Source: Clostridiales bacterium (lineage in GTDB: Bacteria > Bacillota > Clostridia > Saccharofermentanales > Saccharofermentanaceae). Taken from it: a stretch of DNA of 32,667 nucleotides. The notes beneath the pieces were generated by a model. The model worked only from the letters and a program-made list of their open reading frames with translations, did not search any database and had not been told where the DNA came from. Both the position numbers and the translations under genes were made by a program. The number at the start of each line of letters is the position of its first letter. Position 1 is the first letter of the stretch. The DNA is taken from the NCBI GenBank assembly GCA_017620475.1, contig JAFZQI010000012.1, positions 1-32,667 on the forward strand. The letters run 5' to 3'. Of this stretch, positions 22,805-31,812 are shown piece by piece.

Positions 22805-25800
22805 ATGGCAGAAACGGCATCGCAGGGATTTGTTCATCTGCATCTACATACGGAATATAGTCTTCTTGACGGTGCGATCCGCATTAAGAAATTAGCGGCC
22901 CGGCTTAAGGAACTGGGCATGACTTCGTGTGCCATCACGGATCACGGTGTCATGTACGGCGCAGTGGATTTCTATAAAGCCATGCAGGAAGAAGGGATCC
23001 ATCCGATCATCGGCTGCGAAGTGTATGTGGCTCCCCGAGGCCGTTTCATGAAGGAAAACGAGGACCGGAATTACTATCACCTGGTGCTGCTTGCGAAGAA
23101 CGACGAGGGACTGGTGAATCTGAACCGCCTGGTATCTGCCGGTTTCACGGAAGGATTCTATTACAAGCCGAGGATCGACCATGAGCTTCTGGAGAAGTAT
23201 TCGGAAGGACTGATCGCCCTGTCGGCCTGTGTTTCCGGCGAAGTGGCTACCTATATTCTGAAGAAGGAACCGGAGAAAGCAAAAGAGACGGCGCTGTGGT
23301 ATGACGGCGTCTTCGGCCGGGGGAATTTCTATCTGGAGATCCAGAGCAATCAGATGCCGGAACAGGCGAAGGTGAATCAGCACATGATCCTTCTGTCCAA
23401 TGAGACGGGCATACCGCTTGTGGCCACGAATGACTGCCATTACATGAACCGTGAAGATGCGACTGCCCATGAAGTCCTTCTTTGCATGCAGACCGGAAAG
23501 AAGATGAGCGATCCGGACCGCATGAAGATGCCGACGGATGATTTCTACATTAAGTCGGAAGAAGAGATGAGAAGCTACTTTCATTCGGTCCCGTCCGCGA
23601 TCGATAACACGACGAAGATCGCCAGCATGTGTCATGCAGGATATACTTTCAACCAGATCCATCTTCCGGCCTTTGATGTACCGCTGGAGTATGCGGATGC
23701 GGAGGATTATCTGCGGCACCTTTGTGATGAAGGGTTGAAGAAGCGCCTGGAATGGTGTGATAATGACGAGGTGATCGCAAAGTATCGGGAACGCGCCGAA
23801 TACGAGATGTCCGTTATCACATCCATGGGTTATACGGACTACTATCTTATTGTTTGGGACTTCATTCATTATGCCAAAGAAAACCACATCATGGTCGGAC
23901 CGGGCCGTGGTTCCGGTGCCGGTTCTCTTGTGGCGTATGCGCTAACGATCACGAATATCGACCCAATCAAATACGGACTGATCTTTGAACGGTTTTTGAA
24001 TAACGAGCGTGTGAGTATGCCGGACTTTGACGTGGACTTCTGCTATGAAAGACGTCAGGAGGTCATCGATTATGTGACGCGCAAATACGGAGCGGACCGG
24101 GTGGCCCAGGTGATCACCTTCGGTACACTGGCGGCGAAAGCATGTATCAAGGATGTCGCCCGCGCTCTCGATGTGTCGTATACGGAGAGCGACCGTATTT
24201 GCAAGATGGTGCCGAATAACCTGGGCATCACCATATCCGATGCACTCAAGAGTTCTCCGGATCTGAAAAATGAATATGAGAACTCGGATATCGTTAAACA
24301 GGTCATTGATACGGCTCTCCTGTTTGAGGGTATGCCGCGTCATGCTTCGACGCATGCTGCCGGCGTGATCATCTCGGCTAAACCTTTGACGGAGATCGCT
24401 CCGCTTGCCAAGAACGATGAGTCTGTGGTGGTGCAGTTTGCGAAAGCCAATTCGGAAGAGATCGGACTTCTGAAGTTTGACTTCCTGGGACTTCGTACAC
24501 TGACAGTGATGCGGGATACGGCTCAGATGGTGCTGGAGAACCAGGGCGTGGAGATCGATTTTGATCGGATCCCCATGGATGAACCTGCCGTATTCGACAT
24601 GATCAGCCGCGGAGATACGGAAGGCGTGTTCCAGCTTGAAAGTTCGGGAATGACGTCCTTCATGATGGACCTTAAGCCGAGTTCGCTTGAAGATATCATC
24701 GCCGGTATTTCTCTTTACCGTCCGGGCCCGATGGATCAGATTCCCAAGTATGTTGCGGCGAGGCATGATCCTTCTTCCATCAAGTATGACCATCCGCTTT
24801 TGGAACCGATCCTGAATATGACCTATGGCTGTATGATCTATCAGGAGCAGGTCATGCAGATCGTAAGAGATTTGGCCGGCTTCTCCATGGGCCAGTCGGA
24901 TAATATACGCCGTGCCATGGCCAAGAAGAAAGCCTCCCTTATGGAGAAATACCGCCAGACCTTTATCTACGGCGGTAAGGATGAGAAGGGAAGAGATGTT
25001 CCGGGAGCGATCGCCAATGGCGTATCGGAACCGGTAGCGCGTAAGATATTTGATGATGTGACCCAGTTTGCGGGATATGCATTTAATAAATCCCATGCGG
25101 CGGCATATGCGGTCGTGGGATATTTTACCGCGTATCTGAAATATCACTATCCGACGGAATTCATGGCGGCTATGCTCAATAGCTTCCTCGGAAGCCAATC
25201 TCAGTCTGCATGGTATACTTCGGTGGCCAAGAAGATGGGGATATCGATCCTTCCGCCGTCGGTGAACAAGAGTTCCGTTCGTTTTTCGACAGAAGGAGAT
25301 AAGGCGATCCGGATCGGATTGACGGCTGTCAAGAACGTCGGCGAGAACGCAGTGCGAAAACTGGTGATCGACCGCGAGGTCAATGGCGATTTTACCTCCT
25401 TCGGCGATTTCCTTCGTAGAAGTGAGAATCTTGAAATCAACAAGAAAATGATCGAGAGCCTGATCCTTTCATCGGCAATGGATGAATTCGGAATCCCCAG
25501 AGCGCAGATGATCGGAGCAGTCGAACCGTATCTGAACCGTCTTTCTGCATCGAAACGCCAGTCCATGGAGGGGCAGATCTCCATTTTCAGCCTTCTTGGG
25601 GAAGAAGCGACGGCATCGGCAGATGAACCTGTGCTTCCCAATGTCAGCGAATTTCCGATGGAGGAGAAACTGGCAAAAGAAAAAGAAATGGTCGGCCTTT
25701 ATATTTCCGGGCATCCGCTGAATAGTTATACGAATGCGATGGCGCTGGCCAACACCGACAGCACCTCCTTCTTAAGAACCATCGATCCGGATGTGGCTTC

Positions 25801-26467
25801 CGGCCGCGTTCTTACGGATAAGGAAGAAGTCATTATGGCCGGGCTGATTTCAGGGCGCAACCAGAAGACGACGAAGACGGGAAAATTCATGTGCTTCCTC
25901 CGAATCGAAGACCTGTACGGGGACTATGAGACCATCGTTTTCCCGGATGCTTACAGTAAGTGCGGCGCGATCATCAATTCCTCGAGAGCTCTGCTGATCC
26001 GGGGACGGGTACAGGTGGATGACGATGAGGTGAAACTGATCATGGAAGATTGCGTGGCGTTAAGCCGTGACGATGAGCCACTATGCCAGCTTCCGGCGCC
26101 ATCCCCTCGTAATGGCGGATATGCGAGAAAACAGAAATACGACAGGCAAAGACAGGCGCCCGCCCCGGCGGCTTCGGCGGAGCCCGCTTCTTCTCAAGAA
26201 TCGGCGGATCCTTCGGAGAAATCGGAGAAACCGCGTGTTTCCACGCAGAAACTTGCGATCCGGTATTTCGGATCTTCTGACGATGAAGGGTACAAGAGGC
26301 TTCTTGCGACATGTGCCTATTTCCATGGAAGCACGCCTGTATATGTGGCGCTTCCCAAGGAGAAAAGGAGCTTGAGGCTTCCTACGGAGTATGATATCGA
26401 ATGGAATCGGGATATCTGCGAGATCCTGGTCAAGGAATTCGGAATCGAGAATATATCATTGTTCTGA
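22805..26467 (+). CDS. dnaE: DNA polymerase III alpha subunit, DnaE type
   Basis: Family C replicative polymerase. 1220 residues. Order: N-terminal PHP domain with FVHLHLHTEYSLLDG and a DHGVMYG metal site; polymerase palm with acidic triad region PDFDVDF (406-412) and nearby GPGRGSGAGSLVAYAL; PFHN-like fingers; the thumb and beta-clamp region; helix-hairpin-helix (about 800-860); an OB-fold (about 990-1075, VIMAGLISGRNQKTTKTGKF); and a Pro/Ala/Ser/Glu-rich linker (about 1100-1145) leading to a C-terminal domain. The PHP metal ligands look intact. Firmicutes use PolC plus DnaE, with DnaE extending primers; PolC is outside the window. ATG 22805 follows GAGGTAA, 15 bases after uvrB, so dnaE probably shares the SOS-controlled transcript. 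pfkA downstream has its own promoter. Confidence 0.97.
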   Translation: MAETASQGFVHLHLHTEYSLLDGAIRIKKLAARLKELGMTSCAITDHGVMYGAVDFYKAMQEEGIHPIIGCEVYVAPRGRFMKENEDRNYYHLVLLAKNDEGLVNLNRLVSAGFTEGFYYKPRIDHELLEKYSEGLIALSACVSGEVATYILKKEPEKAKETALWYDGVFGRGNFYLEIQSNQMPEQAKVNQHMILLSNETGIPLVATNDCHYMNREDATAHEVLLCMQTGKKMSDPDRMKMPTDDFYIKSEEEMRSYFHSVPSAIDNTTKIASMCHAGYTFNQIHLPAFDVPLEYADAEDYLRHLCDEGLKKRLEWCDNDEVIAKYRERAEYEMSVITSMGYTDYYLIVWDFIHYAKENHIMVGPGRGSGAGSLVAYALTITNIDPIKYGLIFERFLNNERVSMPDFDVDFCYERRQEVIDYVTRKYGADRVAQVITFGTLAAKACIKDVARALDVSYTESDRICKMVPNNLGITISDALKSSPDLKNEYENSDIVKQVIDTALLFEGMPRHASTHAAGVIISAKPLTEIAPLAKNDESVVVQFAKANSEEIGLLKFDFLGLRTLTVMRDTAQMVLENQGVEIDFDRIPMDEPAVFDMISRGDTEGVFQLESSGMTSFMMDLKPSSLEDIIAGISLYRPGPMDQIPKYVAARHDPSSIKYDHPLLEPILNMTYGCMIYQEQVMQIVRDLAGFSMGQSDNIRRAMAKKKASLMEKYRQTFIYGGKDEKGRDVPGAIANGVSEPVARKIFDDVTQFAGYAFNKSHAAAYAVVGYFTAYLKYHYPTEFMAAMLNSFLGSQSQSAWYTSVAKKMGISILPPSVNKSSVRFSTEGDKAIRIGLTAVKNVGENAVRKLVIDREVNGDFTSFGDFLRRSENLEINKKMIESLILSSAMDEFGIPRAQMIGAVEPYLNRLSASKRQSMEGQISIFSLLGEEATASADEPVLPNVSEFPMEEKLAKEKEMVGLYISGHPLNSYTNAMALANTDSTSFLRTIDPDVASGRVLTDKEEVIMAGLISGRNQKTTKTGKFMCFLRIEDLYGDYETIVFPDAYSKCGAIINSSRALLIRGRVQVDDDEVKLIMEDCVALSRDDEPLCQLPAPSPRNGGYARKQKYDRQRQAPAPAASAEPASSQESADPSEKSEKPRVSTQKLAIRYFGSSDDEGYKRLLATCAYFHGSTPVYVALPKEKRSLRLPTEYDIEWNRDICEILVKEFGIENISLF

Positions 26468-26538
26468 TGTTGCAGACGAAGATATATTACTGTGCTAATG
26501 GCTTTAGAATAGAAAATATTTCCCTGTACTGATTGCTT

Positions 26539-26547
26539 TGGTATAAT
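26539..26547 (+). promoter_or_regulatory. pfkA promoter, extended -10
   Basis: TGGTATAAT is a perfect extended -10. The hexamer 17 bases upstream is TTTCCC, a poor -35. Transcription should start near 26553, giving a leader of about 60 nt for pfkA. Confidence 0.6.
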
Positions 26548-26560
26548 GGAGAATATTAAG

Positions 26561-26588
26561 CAGTGGCATTAAAACGGAAATGCCATTG
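26561..26588 (+). promoter_or_regulatory. 5' leader hairpin of pfkA
   Basis: CAGTGGCATT/AATGCCATTG (26561-26570 with 26579-26588), ten pairs with one G-U and an 8-base loop, beginning about 8 bases after the predicted start and ending 9 bases before the SD. There is no U-run, so it is not a terminator. A stabilising 5' stem is the likely role. Confidence 0.5.
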
Positions 26589-26611
26589 ACCCGAAAAGGG
26601 GGAGAAGGACT

Positions 26612-27661
26612 ATGTTTGAAGAATATACGAATGGTAATCTGCCGAATCTGAAAGAGATGGTGGCGAAGAATTATGAGAAGATCGACCGGAATGCCGAACC
26701 GGAAGTGCGGGGAATCGGTATTCTGACCAGCGGCGGCGATGCACCGGGAATGAATGCGACGATCCGTGCGGTCGTACGTGCAGGAACGAAAGCCGGATAT
26801 AAGATGATGGGCGTGACCCGTGGTTATCACGGATTGTGGAAGGGCGAGATCAAGGAACTCGGCCATCGTGATGTGTCGGAGACACTTCAGCGCGGAGGTA
26901 CATTTCTGATGACGGCCCGTTCGAAGAGTTTTGAGACACCGGCAGGCGTGCTTCAGGGTGCGAAGATGTGCAAGGTGTTTGGTGTAGACTGTATGGTCGT
27001 CATCGGCGGTGACGGTTCTTTCCGAGGAGCTAGAGATCTCGCCCGTATCGGTATCCCGGTGATCGGTATCCCCGGAACGATCGATAATGACGTGGCGTGC
27101 ACGGACTATACCATCGGATACGACACCGCTATGAATACGGCGATGGAAGCAATCGATAAACTCCGTGATACGGCTTCTTCCCACGAACGTTGCAGCGTAA
27201 TCGAGGTCATGGGCCGCCATGCAGGATATATTGCCCTGAATGTGGGTATTGCTACCGGTGCCGAGCTGATATTGCTTCCGGAACAGCCCTGGAACATCAA
27301 CGAAGTGGTCCGGGAGATCCTGGACTGCCGGAACAGAGGCAAGCGCCATTACATCGTTATCGTTGCCGAAGGCGCCGGCAATGCTACTGAAATTGCGAAA
27401 CAGATCGAGGAGGCGACTGAGATCGAATCCCGTCCTACAATACTCGGACATCTGCAAAGAGGCGGAAGTCCGACGCTCCGTGACCGCACTATGGCCAGCC
27501 TTATGGGTATTCGTGCGATCGAATGCATCAAGGAGAAGAAACTGAACCGTCTGGTGGTCTATAAGAACGGGGCCATCACGGATGTGGATATCGAAGAAGG
27601 TCTGGCTATGACGAAAACGATTTCCATGGAGGATGTGGAAAGATCGGCGCTTCTCTCGTAA
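26612..27661 (+). CDS. pfkA: ATP-dependent 6-phosphofructokinase
   Basis: Phosphorylates fructose 6-phosphate to the 1,6-bisphosphate, the committed step of glycolysis. 349 residues, about 30 longer than E. coli PfkA because of an extra charged N-terminal segment (MFEEYTNGNLPNLKEMVAKN...) before the usual GIGILTSGGDAPGMNATIRA. The active-site PGTIDND and GGDGS (G132-S136) are intact; Gly after the Asp in GGDGS marks the ATP-using rather than PPi-using type. MGRHAGYIA and LGHLQRGGSP (substrate binding) are also present. The start is supported by GGGGGAGAAGGA ending two bases before the ATG region. mutS2 follows 36 bases later. Confidence 0.95.
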   Translation: MFEEYTNGNLPNLKEMVAKNYEKIDRNAEPEVRGIGILTSGGDAPGMNATIRAVVRAGTKAGYKMMGVTRGYHGLWKGEIKELGHRDVSETLQRGGTFLMTARSKSFETPAGVLQGAKMCKVFGVDCMVVIGGDGSFRGARDLARIGIPVIGIPGTIDNDVACTDYTIGYDTAMNTAMEAIDKLRDTASSHERCSVIEVMGRHAGYIALNVGIATGAELILLPEQPWNINEVVREILDCRNRGKRHYIVIVAEGAGNATEIAKQIEEATEIESRPTILGHLQRGGSPTLRDRTMASLMGIRAIECIKEKKLNRLVVYKNGAITDVDIEEGLAMTKTISMEDVERSALLS

Positions 27662-27697
27662 ACAGATGCGGAGAGTGATCCGCAAGAAGAGGAGACT

Positions 27698-30148
27698 ATG
27701 TACACAACTTTTGAAGAGGAGGCCAAAAGGAAACTTGTCCGTGGCCGCTCTCTATCCATTTTAGAATACGATAAGATCATTGATCGGCTGGTTACCCACG
27801 CTCGTACTATCTACGGGCGTGAGCTTTGCTATGGCCTTCTTCCGACTTCCGATCTGGAACTGGTTGAAGAATGGCAGAAGGAGACCGGGGATGCGCTGGA
27901 ATATCTTGTTAAAGAGGGCGCACTTCCCCTCGGCGGTGTGAACGATATCCGCGAGGCCGTGAAGTTTTCGGGGACCGGTGCGACGCTTTCGATGAAGCAT
28001 CTGCTTCATATCGCACAGTTTCTGCGCGCGGTGGAACGCTTGAGTAAAGTGAGCGTAGAGTGGCTGCGGGACGATCCGCAGGACAATATGCTGTTCCGCG
28101 ATATCCGGCAACTGCTTCCTATCCGGCATCTGGAGCAGGAGATCTCGATGGCGATCACCGGCGAGAATGAGATGAATGATCGTGCAAGTAATGAACTTTA
28201 TTCGATCCGCCGGCAGATCCGGGAAGCCCAGAGCAGTATCCGTGAGATCCTTGAACGGCTGATCCGTAAAAATCCGCAGGCTCTTCAGGACCAGCTTGTA
28301 ACCATGCGTGACGGCCGTTACTGTGTGCCGGTCAAACCGGAGAAGAAGAGCGAAGTGCCGGGTGTGGTCCACGATACTTCTGCCTCCGGACAGACACTCT
28401 TTATCGAGCCGATGGCTGTCGTGGAACTGAATAATAAGATCCGCGAGTGGACGGCAGCCGAACAGGAGGAGATCAACCGTATCCTCCAGGTATTAAGCGG
28501 AAAGGTCGCGATCGAGAAAGATTCCCTCCTTGCGGACATTGCCTTGATCGGACATATCGATTTTATGCAGGCGAAGGCGGAATATGCCAGGGAGCTGGAC
28601 GCTTTCCGTCCTTCGATGAATCAGGAGGGACGCATCGTTCTTCAACGGGCGAGACATCCTCTGATTGAAAAGGACCGTGTCGTTCCCATCGATTTTGCCG
28701 TAGGAACAGAGTACCGTACGCTGGTGATCACGGGACCCAATACGGGTGGAAAGACAGTGTCTCTTAAGACCTGCGGATTGATCACGCTGATGGCCATGGC
28801 CGGCCTTTTTATTCCTTGCAGGGAAGGGTCGGAAGTGTCGACCTTTACGAAGGTCCTCGCTGATATCGGTGATGAGCAGAGTATCGAACAGAGCCTGTCG
28901 ACCTTCTCGGCGCATATGACCAATCTGGTCCAGATTCTTAAACTTACCAAACCGACCACGCTGGTTCTGGTGGACGAACTCGGATCCGGCACGGATCCGA
29001 CGGAGGGCGCGGCGCTGGCGATCGCAATCCTGGATGAGTGCAGAAAGAAGGGGGCCGTTACGGTGGCAACCACCCATTATAAAGAACTCAAGGCCTATGC
29101 GGTCGAACAGGAAGGAGTCGAGAACGCCTGCTGTGAATTCGATACAGAGACACTGTCTCCGACGTACCGACTGATGATCGGTCTTCCCGGTGTCAGTAAC
29201 GCTTTTATTATCTCCAGGAAACTCGGATTGTCTCCGAGGATCATAGAGAATGCGCAGAGCATCCTTTCCGAGGAGAGCCTGAAGGTCGAAGAACTGCTAT
29301 CTTCTGCGGAACGGCACAACCGGGAAAGTGAGAAACTTCAGAAAGAAATCGAGGATCTCCGGGATGAATTGAAGCGCAAGTCGGATGAGATGGATGCGCA
29401 GAAGAAGAACATCGAGAAGGAAAGAAAGAGAGTTATTGCCCAGGCAAGGGAAGAGAAGCAGGAGATGCTTGAGGAAGTTCTGGAGAAGGCGGATGCCGTA
29501 CTGGAGGAAATCAAGGATCTGCAGAAACTGGAGAATTCCCATGAGGCCGAGCGCAAACTCCGCGCGATAAGAAATAACCTCCGCGCTGGCCTCTCGGATA
29601 TCGATGCGGAGCGGGATGATGACGAAGAGGTCAAGGAAGTCCCGGGTGAAAAACCGGATCGTATCCGTGAAGGCGGACTTTACTATTCTCCGACGTTGGA
29701 TGTGACCGGTATCGTGATCAAAGGACCGGACAGCAAGAATAACTGTATCCTTTCTTCCGGAGCACTGAAACTGACGGTGCCTGCTGATTCCCTGAGATAT
29801 CCGAAGAAAGAGGAAGTCAGCAAGAATGCCGTCAAATCCGGACGGACACCGAAGAAGACCCGGGTTTCTCATGCGGATCAGATACGCCTTGCGAAGAAGT
29901 CACAGATGATGCCCGAGATCCAGCTTCTCGGCATGACAGTGGATGAGGCACAGCATGCGCTGGATAGTTACCTGGATGACTGTGTGATCAGTAATATTCC
30001 GGAGGTACGCATCGTGCACGGCAAGGGCACCGGTGCGCTGCGTTCGGCTGTGGATCAGTTCCTTAAGAAAGACAAACGCATCCGCTCATACCGTCTGGGT
30101 ACTTTTGGCGAGGGCGAAGATGGCGTCACGATAGCGGAACTGCGATAG
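27698..30148 (+). CDS. mutS2: MutS2 endonuclease/ribosome-rescue ATPase
   Basis: MutS-family ATPase lacking the mismatch-recognition domain; MutS2 proteins suppress recombination, and in B. subtilis act on collided ribosomes. 816 residues. Seen: N-terminal helical core with SILEYDKIIDRLV; Walker A GPNTGGKT (346-353); Walker B LVLVDELGSGTDPTEGAALA; TTHYKELKAYA; a long coiled coil (about 520-640); and a C-terminal Smr domain (about 740-816) with HGKGTGALR. The usual LDLRG motif of Smr reads IQLLGM (L743-M746), lacking the Asp-x-Arg linked to nuclease activity. ATG 27698 has AGAGGAG upstream; the N-terminus is about 20 residues longer than typical. The stop overlaps the SD of the next gene. Confidence 0.95.
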   Translation: MYTTFEEEAKRKLVRGRSLSILEYDKIIDRLVTHARTIYGRELCYGLLPTSDLELVEEWQKETGDALEYLVKEGALPLGGVNDIREAVKFSGTGATLSMKHLLHIAQFLRAVERLSKVSVEWLRDDPQDNMLFRDIRQLLPIRHLEQEISMAITGENEMNDRASNELYSIRRQIREAQSSIREILERLIRKNPQALQDQLVTMRDGRYCVPVKPEKKSEVPGVVHDTSASGQTLFIEPMAVVELNNKIREWTAAEQEEINRILQVLSGKVAIEKDSLLADIALIGHIDFMQAKAEYARELDAFRPSMNQEGRIVLQRARHPLIEKDRVVPIDFAVGTEYRTLVITGPNTGGKTVSLKTCGLITLMAMAGLFIPCREGSEVSTFTKVLADIGDEQSIEQSLSTFSAHMTNLVQILKLTKPTTLVLVDELGSGTDPTEGAALAIAILDECRKKGAVTVATTHYKELKAYAVEQEGVENACCEFDTETLSPTYRLMIGLPGVSNAFIISRKLGLSPRIIENAQSILSEESLKVEELLSSAERHNRESEKLQKEIEDLRDELKRKSDEMDAQKKNIEKERKRVIAQAREEKQEMLEEVLEKADAVLEEIKDLQKLENSHEAERKLRAIRNNLRAGLSDIDAERDDDEEVKEVPGEKPDRIREGGLYYSPTLDVTGIVIKGPDSKNNCILSSGALKLTVPADSLRYPKKEEVSKNAVKSGRTPKKTRVSHADQIRLAKKSQMMPEIQLLGMTVDEAQHALDSYLDDCVISNIPEVRIVHGKGTGALRSAVDQFLKKDKRIRSYRLGTFGEGEDGVTIAELR

Positions 30149-30159
30149 GAGGAAGAAAG

Positions 30160-30855
30160 ATGACTGAATCGGCGAATGAAAAAGTGAGATTATATGTTTT
30201 CGTAGGTGCTTACGGCAGCGGTAAATCCGAGGTGTCCGTGCATTTTGCACATAAATTGAAGAAGGAGGATCCTTCGGCGAAGGTGATGCTGGCGGATCTG
30301 GATATCGTGAATCCTTATTACCGTTCGGCCGATGCGAAGGACGCGCTCGAGGCGGAGGGGATCCGCGTGATCGTTCCGGAGTATGCCAATACCAATGTGG
30401 ATGTGCCGGCGCTCTCGGGTGAGGTGTACTCGGCCTTTGATATGCCGGACACGGTTGCCGTTTTTGACATCGGCGGTGAGGATCTCGGCGCGAGAGTTCT
30501 GGGGGCGATGCTGAGCCGTTTCCAAAACATCGAGTATCGTGTGTACATGGTGGTCAATGCATTCCGTCCTTTTACATCGGATGCGGAGAGTATCCGGCAG
30601 ATGGCAGCGGAGCTTTCAGAGGCGGCGAGACTTCCGATCTCCGGGTTTATCAATAACTCGAATCTTCTTGAGGAGACTACAGAGGATGAATTGATCGAGG
30701 GAGAGCAGGTGCTTCTTTCGGCGCAGGAACTGACCGGCATTCCCGTCGTGTATCAGACGGGACTGGATCATGTGCTGCCGGATAGCTGGCGCGATGTGAC
30801 GCCTTCCGGGATCCCGATCCTTCGGATGGATAGAAAAGTACTCTACAAATATTGA
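30160..30855 (+). CDS. P-loop NTPase, SIMIBI/MinD-ParA-like
   Basis: 231-residue cytoplasmic nucleotide-binding protein. Walker A GAYGSGKSE (about 16-24), a switch I-like VMLADLDIVNPYYRSAD, switch II/Walker B VAVFDIGGEDLGARVLGAM (about 104-122), and an NNSNLLEETT base-recognition-like stretch. The first Lys of a deviant Walker A is absent, unlike MinD and ParA. The DLDIVNPYYR pattern is common in uncharacterised clostridial ATPases. The substrate is unknown. ATG 30160 has AGGAGG overlapping the mutS2 stop, so translation is probably coupled. Its position between mutS2 and the second SPFH module does not define a role. Confidence 0.8.
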   Translation: MTESANEKVRLYVFVGAYGSGKSEVSVHFAHKLKKEDPSAKVMLADLDIVNPYYRSADAKDALEAEGIRVIVPEYANTNVDVPALSGEVYSAFDMPDTVAVFDIGGEDLGARVLGAMLSRFQNIEYRVYMVVNAFRPFTSDAESIRQMAAELSEAARLPISGFINNSNLLEETTEDELIEGEQVLLSAQELTGIPVVYQTGLDHVLPDSWRDVTPSGIPILRMDRKVLYKY

Positions 30856-30951
30856 GCGGCTGCACTTGAACTGGAAACCAAAAGGGAACGGGCTTAGTGC
30901 TTTTGCCATAGAAAAAGAATTTGACTCTGAGAATGAGGGAGGAAAAACGAA

Positions 30952-31782
30952 ATGCCGGATAAGAATCTGCTTTTGATCGCAATTTGCGTGGTGGGGGGGC
31001 TGATCGTGCTCCTGACGGTGATCGGAATCGTCCGTGCCATCCGGAAAGCCTGGAAAAACTCGCTTATCGGTCAGATCATGGATGGCGTCAAAAATGAGGT
31101 GAAAGAAGGGAAGGTCGGACCGGAGGATTTTAAACTGAATCAGGCACTGGCCACACCGAAGTCCGTTTCTGATCTTTCTTCGGCTCTGGTTCCGCAGATC
31201 AACCGGGATTTCCCGGATCTAAATGTTTCGCAGATGCAGAGCGCGGCGCAGGCGGTAATGGTGAAAAGCCTGGATCTGCTTATGCAGATGACCATGGGAG
31301 GCAATGGAGATACGATCGACCGGATCCAGACTCAGCTTGCCGGATGCGGTATCGGAGTAACGAGATCTCTGTCTGAAGAACTGTGGCATCGGGTAGAAGC
31401 GGCAAGGAGTGAAGGCAAAACTCTGGTTTATCGTGATGTAATTGTCCACAAAGGCGGAATTAACGCATATCAAAAGTCTTCTTCAACAGTGGAAATTACC
31501 TTCCAATATTCGTTACAATGTTTGCAATACCAGGAAAGAAATGGTAAATTTATATCAGGCAATCGAGCGACTCCGACACAGACCCGGTATAACGTAAAAG
31601 TAATTAACATTCTTGACGCGGACCGGTTTGCGTGGGAAGACATTAAGGGAGTAGGTTTCACCTGTCCGCATTGCGGTGCCCCGGTCAAACATCTCGGAAA
31701 TGATGTATGTTCGTTCTGTGGTACGGCGATCAAGACAGTGGATATGCGAATCTGGCTTGTCGATAAGTTGATCGAGATCTGA
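30952..31782 (+). CDS. Membrane-anchored zinc-ribbon protein (Tim44-like region possible)
   Basis: 276 residues. One N-terminal TM (about 5-26, LLLIAICVVGGLIVLLTVIG) with a short outside end, then a basic patch, a soluble domain of about 190 residues whose helical part (DFPDLNVSQMQSAAQAVMVK) and beta-rich end weakly recall Tim44-like/NTF2-type folds, and a C-terminal zinc ribbon C238/C241 (CPHCG) and C253/C256 (CSFCG). ATG 30952 follows GGGAGG (30937-30942). The SPFH gene starts 30 bases after its stop, so they form one unit. Compared with the first SPFH module the ribbon is here at the C-terminus of the anchored partner. The Tim44 relation is uncertain. Confidence 0.7.
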   Translation: MPDKNLLLIAICVVGGLIVLLTVIGIVRAIRKAWKNSLIGQIMDGVKNEVKEGKVGPEDFKLNQALATPKSVSDLSSALVPQINRDFPDLNVSQMQSAAQAVMVKSLDLLMQMTMGGNGDTIDRIQTQLAGCGIGVTRSLSEELWHRVEAARSEGKTLVYRDVIVHKGGINAYQKSSSTVEITFQYSLQCLQYQERNGKFISGNRATPTQTRYNVKVINILDADRFAWEDIKGVGFTCPHCGAPVKHLGNDVCSFCGTAIKTVDMRIWLVDKLIEI

Positions 31783-31812
31783 CAAATTTTTTCTTGTAGG
31801 GAGGAGATTAAA

